Source of the DNA: DASSWG01 sp041689995
Lineage (GTDB): Bacteria; Bacteroidota; Bacteroidia; Flavobacteriales; Flavobacteriaceae
DNA length: 19,774 nucleotides
Reading direction: 5' to 3'
Assembly (NCBI GenBank): GCA_041689995.1
Contig: JBDNFD010000044.1
Location: 1 to 19,774, forward strand
Positions 7,605-13,976 of this stretch are shown in pieces. The notes beneath the pieces are model-generated. The model searched no databases. It saw nothing but the letters and a program-made list of their open reading frames with translations, and was not told where the DNA came from. The translations under genes were made by a program, and so were the position numbers. Position 1 is the first letter of the stretch. Each line of letters opens with the position of its first letter.

Positions 7605-7755
7605 TTGTATGTTTTTCTGAGTTTTTTAGGAAAAAATTGACCAAAAATAGCTTAGAATCTCTGGGAGATTTGCGGGTTTTTTCATGATGCCGCATGAAAT
7701 AATCCGTTCCGCACTATTCGTTCGAAACGGACAGAAGCGTTTATAGTCATTTGAA

Positions 7756-7788
7756 TTTGCTTTATTCCCCTAAATTCATTTAAATTTG
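7756..7788 (+). promoter_or_regulatory. Complete Bacteroidota promoter upstream of the broken DUF6090 gene
   Basis: TTTG (7756-7759) is followed after 21 bases by TAAATTTG (7781-7788). This is the best two-box match to the Bacteroidota consensus in the window. Transcription would start near 7794, about 70 bases before the ATG at 7862. The remainder of 7605-7755 shows only a small hairpin, TTTCATG/CATGAAA (7680-7686 and 7693-7699), and no coding signal. Confidence 0.55.
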
Positions 7789-7861
7789 AATTGAAACAAT
7801 TCTTTTAAGTTCAAATATCATGGAAGCCATATTAAACTAATAGATAGAGATATTCCAAAAG

Positions 7862-8047
7862 ATGATCAAACTATTTAGAAACCTAAGGGTCCGGCAGGCG
7901 GGTATTCGCCAAAACCTTCTCACAGACCCGCCCGAACGTGCCTTTTCGGTGCGGGCGGGAGGAAAAACAACGCATTACCTTAAATACGCCATTGGCGAAA
8001 TTGTGCTTGTGATCATTTGGGATACTGTCGGGAAAAAATATCCATAA
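7862..8047 (+). pseudogene. 5' remnant of a DUF6090-type membrane protein gene, repeat-interrupted and frameshifted
   Basis: The frame starts MIKLFRNLR and later reads HYLKYAIGEIVLVII. These are the two halves of the conserved flavobacterial DUF6090 start (roughly MIKFFRKIRxxLL...KYLxYAIGEIxLVVIGIL), known to me from memory of the family. Between them lies foreign-looking sequence from the GC-rich hairpin at 7927-7959, which adds a run such as PPERAFSVRAG. After VII the frame reads WDTVGKK and stops. One base fewer in the TTT at about 8017-8020 would instead give GIL, as expected at the start of the membrane helix. The rest of the gene (normally over 200 residues) is missing: the Y1 element begins 5 bases after the stop, at 8052. 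So the gene is dead or encodes at most a 61-residue peptide. A two-box promoter precedes it. Confidence 0.6.
7927..7959. repeat. GC-rich hairpin (REP-like) inside the DUF6090 remnant
   Basis: CCCGCCCGAAC (7927-7937) pairs with GTGCGGGCGGG (7949-7959), 10 of 11 bases, around an 11-base loop. A second GGCGGG at about 7898-7903 could pair alternatively with the CCCGCC of the left arm. Its base composition is sharply different from the AT-rich surroundings, suggesting an inserted dispersed palindrome. Confidence 0.65.
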
Positions 8048-8051
8048 CACA

Positions 8052-8081
8052 CGTCCCGTTAGGGACATAATATTGGTAGAA
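8052..8081 (+). repeat. Outer inverted repeat, left copy (mate at 8648-8677)
   Basis: It contains the hairpin GTCCC-GTTA-GGGAC (8053-8066) followed by TATTGGTAGAA. The reverse complement of 8648-8677 matches it at 25 of 30 positions, including the same TATTGGTAGAA end. The right copy folds as GTTCC-TAAC-GGGAC, a slightly weaker stem. Confidence 0.8.
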
Positions 8082-8102
8082 CAGAAATAAAATATGAACC
8101 AG

Positions 8103-8125
8103 TGTGCCGTTAGGTACGCAATATA
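8103..8125 (+). repeat. Inner inverted repeat, left copy (mate at 8602-8624)
   Basis: It contains GTGCC-GTTA-GGTAC (8104-8117), a hairpin with one G-T pair, and ends 12 bases before the transposase ATG. The reverse complement of 8602-8624 matches at 19 of 23 positions. The right copy, GTACC-TAAA-GGCAC, begins 3 bases after the transposase stop. The transposase gene is thus tightly wrapped by this pair. Confidence 0.75.
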
Positions 8126-8137
8126 AATGCACAATAT

Positions 8138-8599
8138 ATGGCAAACACATATACACAAATACACATACAAGCTGTTTTTGCAGTACAAAATAGACAGAGC
8201 CTCATTAAAAACGAATGGAAAGATGAACTCTATAAGTATATAACAGGAATTTTTCAAAATTACGGACATAAAATGCTTCAAATAAATGGAATGTCAGATC
8301 ACATTCATATTTTGATTGGAATGCGACCCACCCAATCACTTTCGGATTTGATGAAAGTGGTAAAACAGGATTCATCGAAATGGATCAATCAAAAAAGCTT
8401 TTTAAACGAAAAATTTTCATGGCAGGCAGGTTATGGGGCATTTTCATATTCAAAATCAGATGTGCCAAATGTGATAAATTATATTAAAAATCAGGAGACG
8501 CATCACAAATCAAAAACATTTACCGAGGAATATTTGCAGTTGTTAAAAGATTTCGAAATTGAATTTGATGATCGCTATATCTTAAAATCCATAACCTAA
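8138..8599 (+). CDS. Y1 (HUH) transposase, IS200-like / REP-associated type
   Basis: The protein has 153 residues, the usual size for a Y1_Tnp (PF01797) transposase. The HUH metal motif is His55-Ile-His57 (MSDHIHILIG). The nucleophile is predicted to be Tyr115 in VINYIKNQETHHK, with Gln119 as the conserved helper; GYGAFSYSKSD just before it is also typical. These enzymes nick and rejoin single-stranded DNA at hairpin ends. All motif residues are intact and the frame is unbroken, so the enzyme may be active. It starts at the ATG at 8138 and lies inside two nested inverted repeat pairs. The absence of an accessory TnpB, and the hairpin palindromes around it, fit either a minimal IS200-like element or a domesticated REP-associated transposase; I cannot separate these without genome-wide repeat counts. 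Confidence 0.93.
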   Translation: MANTYTQIHIQAVFAVQNRQSLIKNEWKDELYKYITGIFQNYGHKMLQINGMSDHIHILIGMRPTQSLSDLMKVVKQDSSKWINQKSFLNEKFSWQAGYGAFSYSKSDVPNVINYIKNQETHHKSKTFTEEYLQLLKDFEIEFDDRYILKSIT

Positions 8600-8729
8600 G
8601 ATATATCCTGTACCTAAAGGCACAGAAATATATTTTGCTGTCATTTTTTCTACCAATATACGGTTCCTAACGGGACAGATTCAAAATGTGAATAGAAATA
8701 AATCTTACAGGCAATTAACAAATAAAACT

Positions 8730-8858
8730 ATGAAAACAAAAATAATTCTCTTCAGCTTAATAGCATCCATAACTGCATTTTTGGTTGCGGGCCTTAATAT
8801 CGGGACATTAATAATCTGGATACTGTATTTAGATTTTGGAAAACAAAACAGGGGATAA
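8730..8858 (+). CDS. Small predicted membrane peptide (42 aa), possibly half of a broken ORF
   Basis: The ATG at 8730 opens 42 codons starting MKTKIILFSLIASITAFLVA, then a hydrophobic LIIWILYL segment and a charged end (FGKQNRG). It would be a signal-anchored or membrane peptide. The same frame resumes directly after its TAA as the ORF at 8862-9011. I do not recognise a family. It lies just outside the right end of the Y1 element. It could be a real small gene or the front of a gene split by a nonsense mutation. Confidence 0.35.
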   Translation: MKTKIILFSLIASITAFLVAGLNIGTLIIWILYLDFGKQNRG

Positions 8859-8861
8859 TTC

Positions 8862-9011
8862 TTGGAATTTTTCGATAAATATTCCTTAGAAAGATTGAAT
8901 AAGACTCCATTCGGATTTAGCAATAATTTGTTATGGAATAAATTGATAAATAATCGCAAAGAATCCCAAGGGATATACAAAGAAACGCAAAGAATTGAAA
9001 ACGAAAATTAA
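8862..9011 (+). pseudogene. Coding-like ORF in frame after the 42-aa peptide (possible second half)
   Basis: This stretch begins with TTG at 8862, three bases after the TAA of the preceding peptide and in the same frame, and runs 49 codons to the TAA at 9009. It reads LEFFDKYSLERLNKTPFGF and continues as a hydrophilic, Asn/Lys/Glu-rich chain, with protein-like composition. No family is recognised. Reading through the TAA at 8856-8858 would give a single protein of about 93 residues with an N-terminal membrane segment. It may be a nonsense-mutated gene or a short coupled cistron. Confidence 0.3.
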
Positions 9012-9092
9012 GACCAAAAATGGTAGTTGGTAGCGTCTCCATCAAATAACGGAATTTGTGGAGAATCAGAAATTAAAAAACAGTGAGATTAA

Positions 9093-9668
9093 ATGAAACA
9101 ACAGTTTATAGAAGACAAATTATTTGAAAGAAAAGACTTTTCAGAAAACGAACTTGAGAAAGCCTACTACGAATTATGTACATTTTCCAATTGTGACTTC
9201 TCGAATTCCGACTTGTCCAAAATCCGGTTTACGGAGTGTGAATTTCACGACTGTAATTTAAGTTCCGCCAATCTTCACCAAACAGGATTTCAAGACGTAC
9301 TATTCAAGAATTGTAAAATGTTGGGATTGCATTTTCAGAAATGTAGCGACTTTGCATTCTCAATAAAAGTTGATAACTGCCAACTGAATCATTCGTCGTT
9401 TTATAAACAAAAACTTTCAAAAACATTGTTTGCAAAATCCAAACTTCAAGATGTCGATTTTACCGAATGTGATTTGAGCTCATCTGTTTTTGATGATTGT
9501 GATTTGCTCGATGCGATTTTCTATAACACGGATTTGCGAAACGCTGATTTCAGAAATTCCCATAACTTTACCATCGATCCAGAAAACAACCGAATTAAAG
9601 GAGCAAAATTCACTTTAACAACGGTGGTTGGACTTTTGGCAAAATATAATATCAAAATAGAACCATAG
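9093..9668 (+). CDS. Pentapeptide-repeat protein (McbG/Qnr-like size)
   Basis: The 191-residue protein is built of tandem five-residue repeats with central Leu/Phe and preceding Ala/Cys/Ser, for example CDFSNSDLSKIRF, CNLSSANLHQTGF, CDLSSSVFDDCDLLDA and TDLRNADFRNS, from about residue 30 to 160. Such repeats form a right-handed square beta-helix resembling DNA. A less regular break near 90-100 divides two lobes, as in Qnr and McbG. There is no signal peptide, so it is cytoplasmic. Members of this size class in other bacteria shield DNA gyrase from quinolones or microcin, but most homologues are uncharacterised and resistance cannot be claimed here. It uses the ATG at 9093 and lies 35 bases before the secreted hydrolase gene, though the products seem unrelated. 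Confidence 0.9.
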   Translation: MKQQFIEDKLFERKDFSENELEKAYYELCTFSNCDFSNSDLSKIRFTECEFHDCNLSSANLHQTGFQDVLFKNCKMLGLHFQKCSDFAFSIKVDNCQLNHSSFYKQKLSKTLFAKSKLQDVDFTECDLSSSVFDDCDLLDAIFYNTDLRNADFRNSHNFTIDPENNRIKGAKFTLTTVVGLLAKYNIKIEP

Positions 9669-9703
9669 CAATAAAATGTTTAGGCTTCTTTTAATATACA
9701 AAT

Positions 9704-10969
9704 ATGAACGCAATGAAACACATATTATTTTTTATTTCGATTGCTTTAGTCACGCTTTCTGTTTCGGGTCAAACCACAAAAAAGGTACTGTTTTTGGGCA
9801 ATAGTTATACAGCCGTCAATAATTTGCCACTACTGGTAAACAATATGGCCGCCAGCACTGGGGATATTTTAATCTACGATTCCAACACACCAGGTGGCTA
9901 CCGGTTGATGGATCACGCTTCCAGCCCCACAACGCTTGATAAAATAAATTCAGACAACTGGGATTATGTGGTGCTTCAGGCGCAAAGTCAAGAAACATCA
10001 TTGAGTCAAGCACAAATGGAAACAGAAGTTTTCCCGTTCGCCGAATCATTGAGCAATGCTATCAGAGCAAATAATGAATGTTCGCAACCGCTATTTTATA
10101 TGACTTGGGGCCGTGAAAATGGCGATGCCTCCAACTGCGCTTCCCTGCCTTGGGTCTGCACATACGAGGGAATGGATGATGTCATTCAAGCAACCTATAT
10201 CTTTATGGCAGAAAGCAATGAAGCAGAACTTGCACCAGCAGGAGCCGTTTGGCGGTATCTCAGGGGAAATTATCCCAATATAGATTTATATGCCAGTGAT
10301 GGTTCACATCCTTCATTGGCAGGATCGTATGCCGTGGCTTGTGCTTTTTACACGATGATTTACAAAAAGGACCCAACTTCAATAATTTGGAATTCAACCT
10401 TAACTGAAAATGAAGCAAATCTCATAAAAATGGCTGCCAAAATTATTGTTTTTGATGAAATTGCAAGTTGGGACTTTACTCAAAATCCAGTTGCAGATTA
10501 TTCTGAGGTTATCAATGATGGGGAAGTATCATTTACTAATACAAGCAGCAATTTTGATACAATATTCTGGGATTTCGGCGACTCAAACACCTCTACCGAA
10601 ATTAATCCTGTTCACAATTATGTCGAAAGTGGTTTATATACTGTTTCCCTAACAACCACTAAATGCGGAAAATCGGACACTAAAACCAAGACGTTGGATA
10701 TTACTGTTTTAAGTACAGAAGTTTTCAATATTGTTGCATTAAATATATTTCCAAATCCCACCTCTGAAAATTTAAACATAGAATTTGATAAAAGCTATCA
10801 TAAAATAAGCCTTGTCATTTTAGATATTTCAGGAAAAATTCTTCTGAGGAATTCAGGAAATAATTTGGCAGAATTTACACTGAAAATTTCTAGCCTAAAC
10901 AAAGGAATCTATATTTTGAACATAATTGCTGATAATCATTATTACGTTGAAAAAATAGTAAAAAAGTGA
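9704..10969 (+). CDS. Secreted SGNH-like (DUF4886-type) protein with PKD domain and T9SS type A tail
   Basis: The 421-residue protein starts with a signal peptide (MNAMKHILFFISIALVTLSV then SGQ); a second ATG four codons in would also work. Residues about 26-255 resemble SGNH hydrolases of the DUF4886 type: block I is LFLGNSYTAV with Ser34 as the likely nucleophile, and block V is SDGSHPS with Asp199 and His202, completing the usual Ser-Asp-His set. Residues about 262-335 are a PKD domain (FWDFGDSNTSTEINPVHNY, GLYTVSLTT). The last ~75 residues (LNIFPNPTSENLNIEF, ILDISGKIL, LNKGIYIL) form a type A T9SS sorting domain. It should be secreted or surface-anchored and act as an esterase, perhaps on acetylated polysaccharides; the substrate is inferred only from the fold class. 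The stop is 26 bases from the convergent aroB. Confidence 0.88.
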   Translation: MNAMKHILFFISIALVTLSVSGQTTKKVLFLGNSYTAVNNLPLLVNNMAASTGDILIYDSNTPGGYRLMDHASSPTTLDKINSDNWDYVVLQAQSQETSLSQAQMETEVFPFAESLSNAIRANNECSQPLFYMTWGRENGDASNCASLPWVCTYEGMDDVIQATYIFMAESNEAELAPAGAVWRYLRGNYPNIDLYASDGSHPSLAGSYAVACAFYTMIYKKDPTSIIWNSTLTENEANLIKMAAKIIVFDEIASWDFTQNPVADYSEVINDGEVSFTNTSSNFDTIFWDFGDSNTSTEINPVHNYVESGLYTVSLTTTKCGKSDTKTKTLDITVLSTEVFNIVALNIFPNPTSENLNIEFDKSYHKISLVILDISGKILLRNSGNNLAEFTLKISSLNKGIYILNIIADNHYYVEKIVKK

Positions 10970-10995
10970 TGGCATCTTTGACCAAAACCTGATTC

Positions 10996-12036
10996 CTAAT
11001 AATACCGGAAAGCATCAATTAGTTGTTCACGTTTCACAGTACAATCGATCAGCGGTTCGCCAATCGCTTTTAAAAGAACGAAATTGACATTTCCATAGCT
11101 GTTTTTTTTGTCGTGTTTCAGCAGATTTAAAATGGGTTCCAAATCTGCTTCTTCTAAATCAATTTTTGGAAAACTTTGCAGAATCGTGTTTTTTATTTCC
11201 GCCAAGCATTCTTTTGGAAACCCACATATTTCCGAAGAAAGATAAGTTTCCAAAATCATTCCGACCGCAACGGCTTCCCCGTGCAACAAAGTTGTTTTGC
11301 TTTCATTCGAAAGAAAATAAGATTCCAAAGCATGTCCCAACGTGTGTCCGAAATTCAAGATTTTACGAATTCCATTTTCAGTCGGGTCTTTTTCCACGAT
11401 TTCGGATTTTATCGCCACCGATTCTTCAATGAGTTGTGGCAAATCATCCAAAGAGAGTTTGGAGAGGTCCTTCATTTTCTCCCAATACGATTTGCGGTAA
11501 ACCAATCCGTGTTTCAACATTTCCGCCAAACCACTTTTTAATTCATTTTGTGGCAAAGTTTCTAAAAAACCTGGATCGATCAGCAGCAATTTTGGAAAGG
11601 AAAACAAACCAATTTGATTTTTAATCGGACCGAGATCAACTCCTGTTTTTCCGCCAATCGCTGCATCCACCATGGCGAGAAGAGTGGTCGGAACATGAAT
11701 AAAATCGATACCACGTTTGAAATTGGAAGCGACAAATCCGCCCAAATCAGTAATTACACCACCACCCAAATTAATTAGCAAAGATTTTCGGTCCGCACCT
11801 AATTCGGTCAAAGCGTTCCAAACCCCGGTACAGGTTTCCAAGGATTTATGTTCCTCGCCAGCTTCGATTTCAATAATTTCCAAAGGCACATCAGATTCCA
11901 ACGTTTGTAGAAATTTTGGAAGACAGTATTTTTGCGTGTTTTCATCGACCAAAATGAAAATTATGGATTGTTTTTTCACCTTTAAAAAACGATGAAGTTC
12001 TGGATACGCTTTTGGATAAAAGTAGGTTGGGTGCAC
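10996..12036 (-). CDS. aroB: 3-dehydroquinate synthase
   Basis: AroB converts DAHP to 3-dehydroquinate, the second step of the shikimate pathway to aromatic amino acids, using NAD and a metal ion. The 346 residues contain the NAD-binding run GGGVITDLGGFVAS (91-104), HVPTTLLAMVDAAIGGKTGV (114-133) and KNQIG. Predicted metal ligands are Glu172 (LAEMLKHG), His231 (NFGHTLGHA) and His252 (LHGEAVAVGM). The start is a GTG (12036-12034). The frame is open upstream to a stop at 12139-12141 but has no ATG, GTG or TTG in it, and homologues as I remember them have roughly ten more N-terminal residues, so the true start may differ. The gene is divergent from proline dehydrogenase and has its own -7 element. 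Confidence 0.95.
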   Translation of the reverse strand: MHPTYFYPKAYPELHRFLKVKKQSIIFILVDENTQKYCLPKFLQTLESDVPLEIIEIEAGEEHKSLETCTGVWNALTELGADRKSLLINLGGGVITDLGGFVASNFKRGIDFIHVPTTLLAMVDAAIGGKTGVDLGPIKNQIGLFSFPKLLLIDPGFLETLPQNELKSGLAEMLKHGLVYRKSYWEKMKDLSKLSLDDLPQLIEESVAIKSEIVEKDPTENGIRKILNFGHTLGHALESYFLSNESKTTLLHGEAVAVGMILETYLSSEICGFPKECLAEIKNTILQSFPKIDLEEADLEPILNLLKHDKKNSYGNVNFVLLKAIGEPLIDCTVKREQLIDAFRYY

Positions 12037-12074
12037 AAGGTGGTTTTTTTTAGGAAGAAAGTCTTTGTTTAGAA

Positions 12075-12082
12075 CAAAATTA
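12075..12082 (-). promoter_or_regulatory. -7 promoter element for aroB
   Basis: The minus strand reads TAATTTTG, matching TAnnTTTG, 38 bases upstream of the GTG start at 12036. Its position supports transcription starting downstream of the longer open frame, hence the GTG start. No clear -33 box. Confidence 0.45.
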
Positions 12083-12117
12083 AGTAGAATTATGCAGAAT
12101 AATCTTGTTTGACTATT

Positions 12118-12125
12118 TATATTTG
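12118..12125 (+). promoter_or_regulatory. -7 promoter element for proline dehydrogenase
   Basis: The plus strand reads TATATTTG followed by CAC, matching TAnnTTTG, and lies 19 bases before the ATG at 12145. It fixes the start at 12145: the in-frame codon at 12109 lies upstream of the promoter element. It is divergent from, and does not overlap, the aroB element. Confidence 0.55.
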
Positions 12126-12144
12126 CACGAAGTATTTCCTATCT

Positions 12145-13335
12145 ATGATCACAAAAATTTTTAATAATACCAAACGGGCTTTTGCGCTGAAAAGCAACGA
12201 AGAACTCAACCAATCAATTTTCATTTTTGAAATGTTAGATCATCCGTGGCTGGTGAAAATTGGTACAAGGTTGACCAATTTCGCACTTCAATTGAACCTT
12301 CCGGTGGATGGGATCATCAAAAAAACCGTCTTTAAACAATTTTGTGGCGGAATTTCCGAGAAAGATTGTTTGCCGGTCATCGAAAAAATGTACACGATGA
12401 AATTGCACAGTGTACTGGATTATTCCGCAGAGGGCAAAGAAACAGAAGCCGATTTTGATACCGCCATTGAACGAAAAATAAAAATCGTAAAATTTGCTTC
12501 GGGCCGAAAAGAAATCCCTTTTGCAGTTTTCAAACCCACGGGGATCGGACGCTTTGCAATTTGGGAAAAGGTTTCGGCGAAAGAAACTTTATTGCCGGAA
12601 GAAAAACAGGAGTGGGAACGTATCCAAAATCGGGTTCACCGGATTTGCAAAGCCGCCTATGAAGCCAAAATTTGTTTGTTGGCCGATGCCGAAGAATCAT
12701 GGATGCAAAACGCAGCCGATGATTTATTGGAAGAAATGATGAAAGAATTCAATAAGGAAGAGGTTTTTATTTACAATACGCTTCAATGTTACCGTTGGGA
12801 CCGTCTGGAATATATTAAAAAACTACACGAACGTGCGTTGGCGGGAAATTTTAAAATTGGGATAAAAATCGTGCGCGGTGCTTATATGGAAAAAGAGAAT
12901 GCCCGCGCTCAAAAATTGGGCTACCCAACTCCGATCTGTGAAGATAAGGAGGGAACAGATGTTAATTTTAATGCGGTTTTGTTCTACGGATTGCAATATA
13001 TCGACGACATCAATTTGTACATAGGAACACATAATGAGGTCAGCACCTATTTGACCATTCAGATGATGGAAGAAAAGGGTTTTGCCAAAAATCATCCATA
13101 TATCTGGTTCAGCCAGCTTTACGGAATGGGTGATAATATCAGTTATAATTTATCTGAAAACGGTTATAATGCAGCCAAATTGGTGCCTTTCGGACCTATT
13201 AAAGATGTGATTCCCTATTTGATCAGAAGGGCACAGGAAAACACCTCGGTAAAAGGACAAACCGGAAGGGAACTCGCTTTGCTTCGCGAAGAAAAACAGC
13301 GAAGGGCGGGACGTTTTGTGAAACGCGTCCGGTAA
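12145..13335 (+). CDS. Proline dehydrogenase
   Basis: The enzyme oxidises proline to pyrroline-5-carboxylate with FAD, passing electrons to the respiratory chain; this is the first step of proline breakdown. The 396 residues begin MITKIFNNTKRAFALKS, the usual start of the stand-alone Bacteroidota form. Family motifs are seen in order: FCGGISEKDCLPVI, SVLDYSAEGKE, PFAVFKPTGIGRF, LLADAEESWMQ, YNTLQCYRWDRLEY, IKIVRGAYMEKENARA, GTHNEVSTYL, WFSQLYGMGDNISYNL, and the substrate-site end PYLIRRAQENTSV. No P5C dehydrogenase domain is fused, so a separate enzyme is needed for the second step. The gene is monocistronic: its own -7 element precedes it and a strong hairpin terminator follows 8 bases after the stop. 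Confidence 0.95.
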   Translation: MITKIFNNTKRAFALKSNEELNQSIFIFEMLDHPWLVKIGTRLTNFALQLNLPVDGIIKKTVFKQFCGGISEKDCLPVIEKMYTMKLHSVLDYSAEGKETEADFDTAIERKIKIVKFASGRKEIPFAVFKPTGIGRFAIWEKVSAKETLLPEEKQEWERIQNRVHRICKAAYEAKICLLADAEESWMQNAADDLLEEMMKEFNKEEVFIYNTLQCYRWDRLEYIKKLHERALAGNFKIGIKIVRGAYMEKENARAQKLGYPTPICEDKEGTDVNFNAVLFYGLQYIDDINLYIGTHNEVSTYLTIQMMEEKGFAKNHPYIWFSQLYGMGDNISYNLSENGYNAAKLVPFGPIKDVIPYLIRRAQENTSVKGQTGRELALLREEKQRRAGRFVKRVR

Positions 13336-13343
13336 AAAACAGC

Positions 13344-13375
13344 AAAAAAGCCGTGGTTTTTTCATGGCTTTTTTT
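13344..13375. terminator. Strong bidirectional intrinsic terminator
   Basis: AAAAAAGCCGTG (13344-13355) pairs with CATGGCTTTTTT (13363-13374) around GTTTTTT; one pair is G-T. The run of T on the right serves proline dehydrogenase, and the run of A on the left serves the minus-strand genes arriving from 13397. It is the clearest terminator in the window. Confidence 0.85.
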
Positions 13376-13396
13376 GAAAAGTTCCGATAAATCAAT

Positions 13397-13588
13397 TCAC
13401 ACTAATTCCGAACGTAACGGAAATATCGGTTTCCCCATTTGCATTTTTTGGGAGTGGTAATGACCTTGACCGTGATCGGAACAGCTATGCTCGTGATGGT
13501 GCACGAAAATATGTGTCAAACTCATTCCAGATGGAAAAAGTATGACCAAGGAAAGTAGGATCGTGATATGTATTTTAACAGCTTTCAC
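13397..13588 (-). CDS. Truncated His-rich small exported protein
   Basis: The 63-codon frame begins with GTG at 13588, one base after the stop of the upstream DUF6787 gene, so translation is coupled. The N-terminus, MKAVKIHITILLSLVILFPS, is a signal peptide or anchor. It is followed by HIFVHHHEHSCSDHGQGHYH, a His-rich segment with a Cys that could bind metal. Flavobacterial relatives that I remember are about twice as long and continue with a Cys-x-x-Cys part; here the frame ends in an unlike run, MGKPIFPLRSELV. Another frame of the same strand at 13392-13445 ends ETDISVTFGISVN, which looks like a beta-barrel C-terminus. I take this as a gene truncated by a deletion or frameshift rather than an intact one. 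Metal binding is inferred from composition only. Confidence 0.45.
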   Translation of the reverse strand: MKAVKIHITILLSLVILFPSGMSLTHIFVHHHEHSCSDHGQGHYHSQKMQMGKPIFPLRSELV

Positions 13589-13589
13589 C

Positions 13590-13913
13590 TCAGTCTGAAA
13601 AAAGGTTTTTTAATCCAATGCGTTTGAGCATTTTTTTTTCGAAATTCCAGAAAAACCTGAATTGGCCGAAAATCCATCCGTAGAGAACCAATAAAATTTG
13701 ATAGATGGGAAAAATCAGTAGAATCCGGAAAAAGTAGTATGGAAGCGCTCCAAGCCAAAAGCTGGAATGAAAACCGTCTCGGAGGATTCCCAGACTTTCC
13801 AAAACTGGTTTTGCCAAAAACACAGCGGAAGATCCAGTCACGGAAAAAACAAAAAAGATAACCAATAACTGCCAATTGGAAGAAACTCCCCACCGGTTTT
13901 TCAATTTATCCAT
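13590..13913 (-). CDS. DUF6787 family membrane protein
   Basis: The 107-residue protein has a short basic N-terminus (MDKLKNRWGVSSNWQLLVI) and two to three hydrophobic stretches: about 16-35, 55-72 and 74-90. The end, GQFRFFWNFEKKMLKRIGL, is the most conserved part of this flavobacterial family as I remember it. It is an inner-membrane protein of unknown function; some databases have labelled relatives as prolipoprotein diacylglyceryl transferase, which nothing here supports. The ATG at 13913 follows a -7 element almost directly, implying a near-leaderless message. It heads a two-gene unit with the His-rich remnant. Confidence 0.75.
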   Translation of the reverse strand: MDKLKNRWGVSSNWQLLVIFFVFSVTGSSAVFLAKPVLESLGILRDGFHSSFWLGALPYYFFRILLIFPIYQILLVLYGWIFGQFRFFWNFEKKMLKRIGLKNLFSD

Positions 13914-13917
13914 ACTG

Positions 13918-13925
13918 CAAAAGTA
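13918..13925 (-). promoter_or_regulatory. -7 promoter element of DUF6787, implying a near-leaderless transcript
   Basis: The minus strand reads TACTTTTG, then CAGT, then the ATG at 13913. The match to TAnnTTTG is exact and only four bases separate it from the start codon. With initiation normally a few bases after this box, the transcript would begin at or within a few bases of the ATG. Confidence 0.55.
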
Positions 13926-13976
13926 CGTTTTTTGGAAAAGCTAAACAAGGTAGTTTTTTCGTCTGTTTATAATCGT

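Larger units (their letters stand above)
8052..8677 (+). mobile_element. Y1-transposase element with nested inverted repeats
   Basis: A single Y1 (HUH) transposase gene lies between two sets of mirror-image repeats. The outer pair is 8052-8081 and 8648-8677; the inner pair is 8103-8125 and 8602-8624. Each repeat can fold into a short hairpin with a 4-base loop, as expected of ends recognised as single-stranded hairpins by IS200/IS605 and REP-associated Y1 enzymes. There is no TnpB gene. The left end abuts the broken DUF6090 gene; the right end opens into AT-rich sequence. Exact ends are uncertain because such elements make no target duplication. Confidence 0.7.

Noticed and set aside
7883..8281. 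132-codon minus-strand ORF across the Y1 element's left end
   Set aside because: It crosses hairpin repeats and is antisense to both the DUF6090 remnant and the transposase; it shows no family motif.
8052..8677. Two-gene IS605-type element with TnpB
   Set aside because: Only one gene lies between the inverted repeats and no TnpB-like sequence is nearby.
8705..8980. 91-codon minus-strand ORF
   Set aside because: Composition looks less protein-like than the plus-strand frame through the same region and it has no recognisable motif or promoter.
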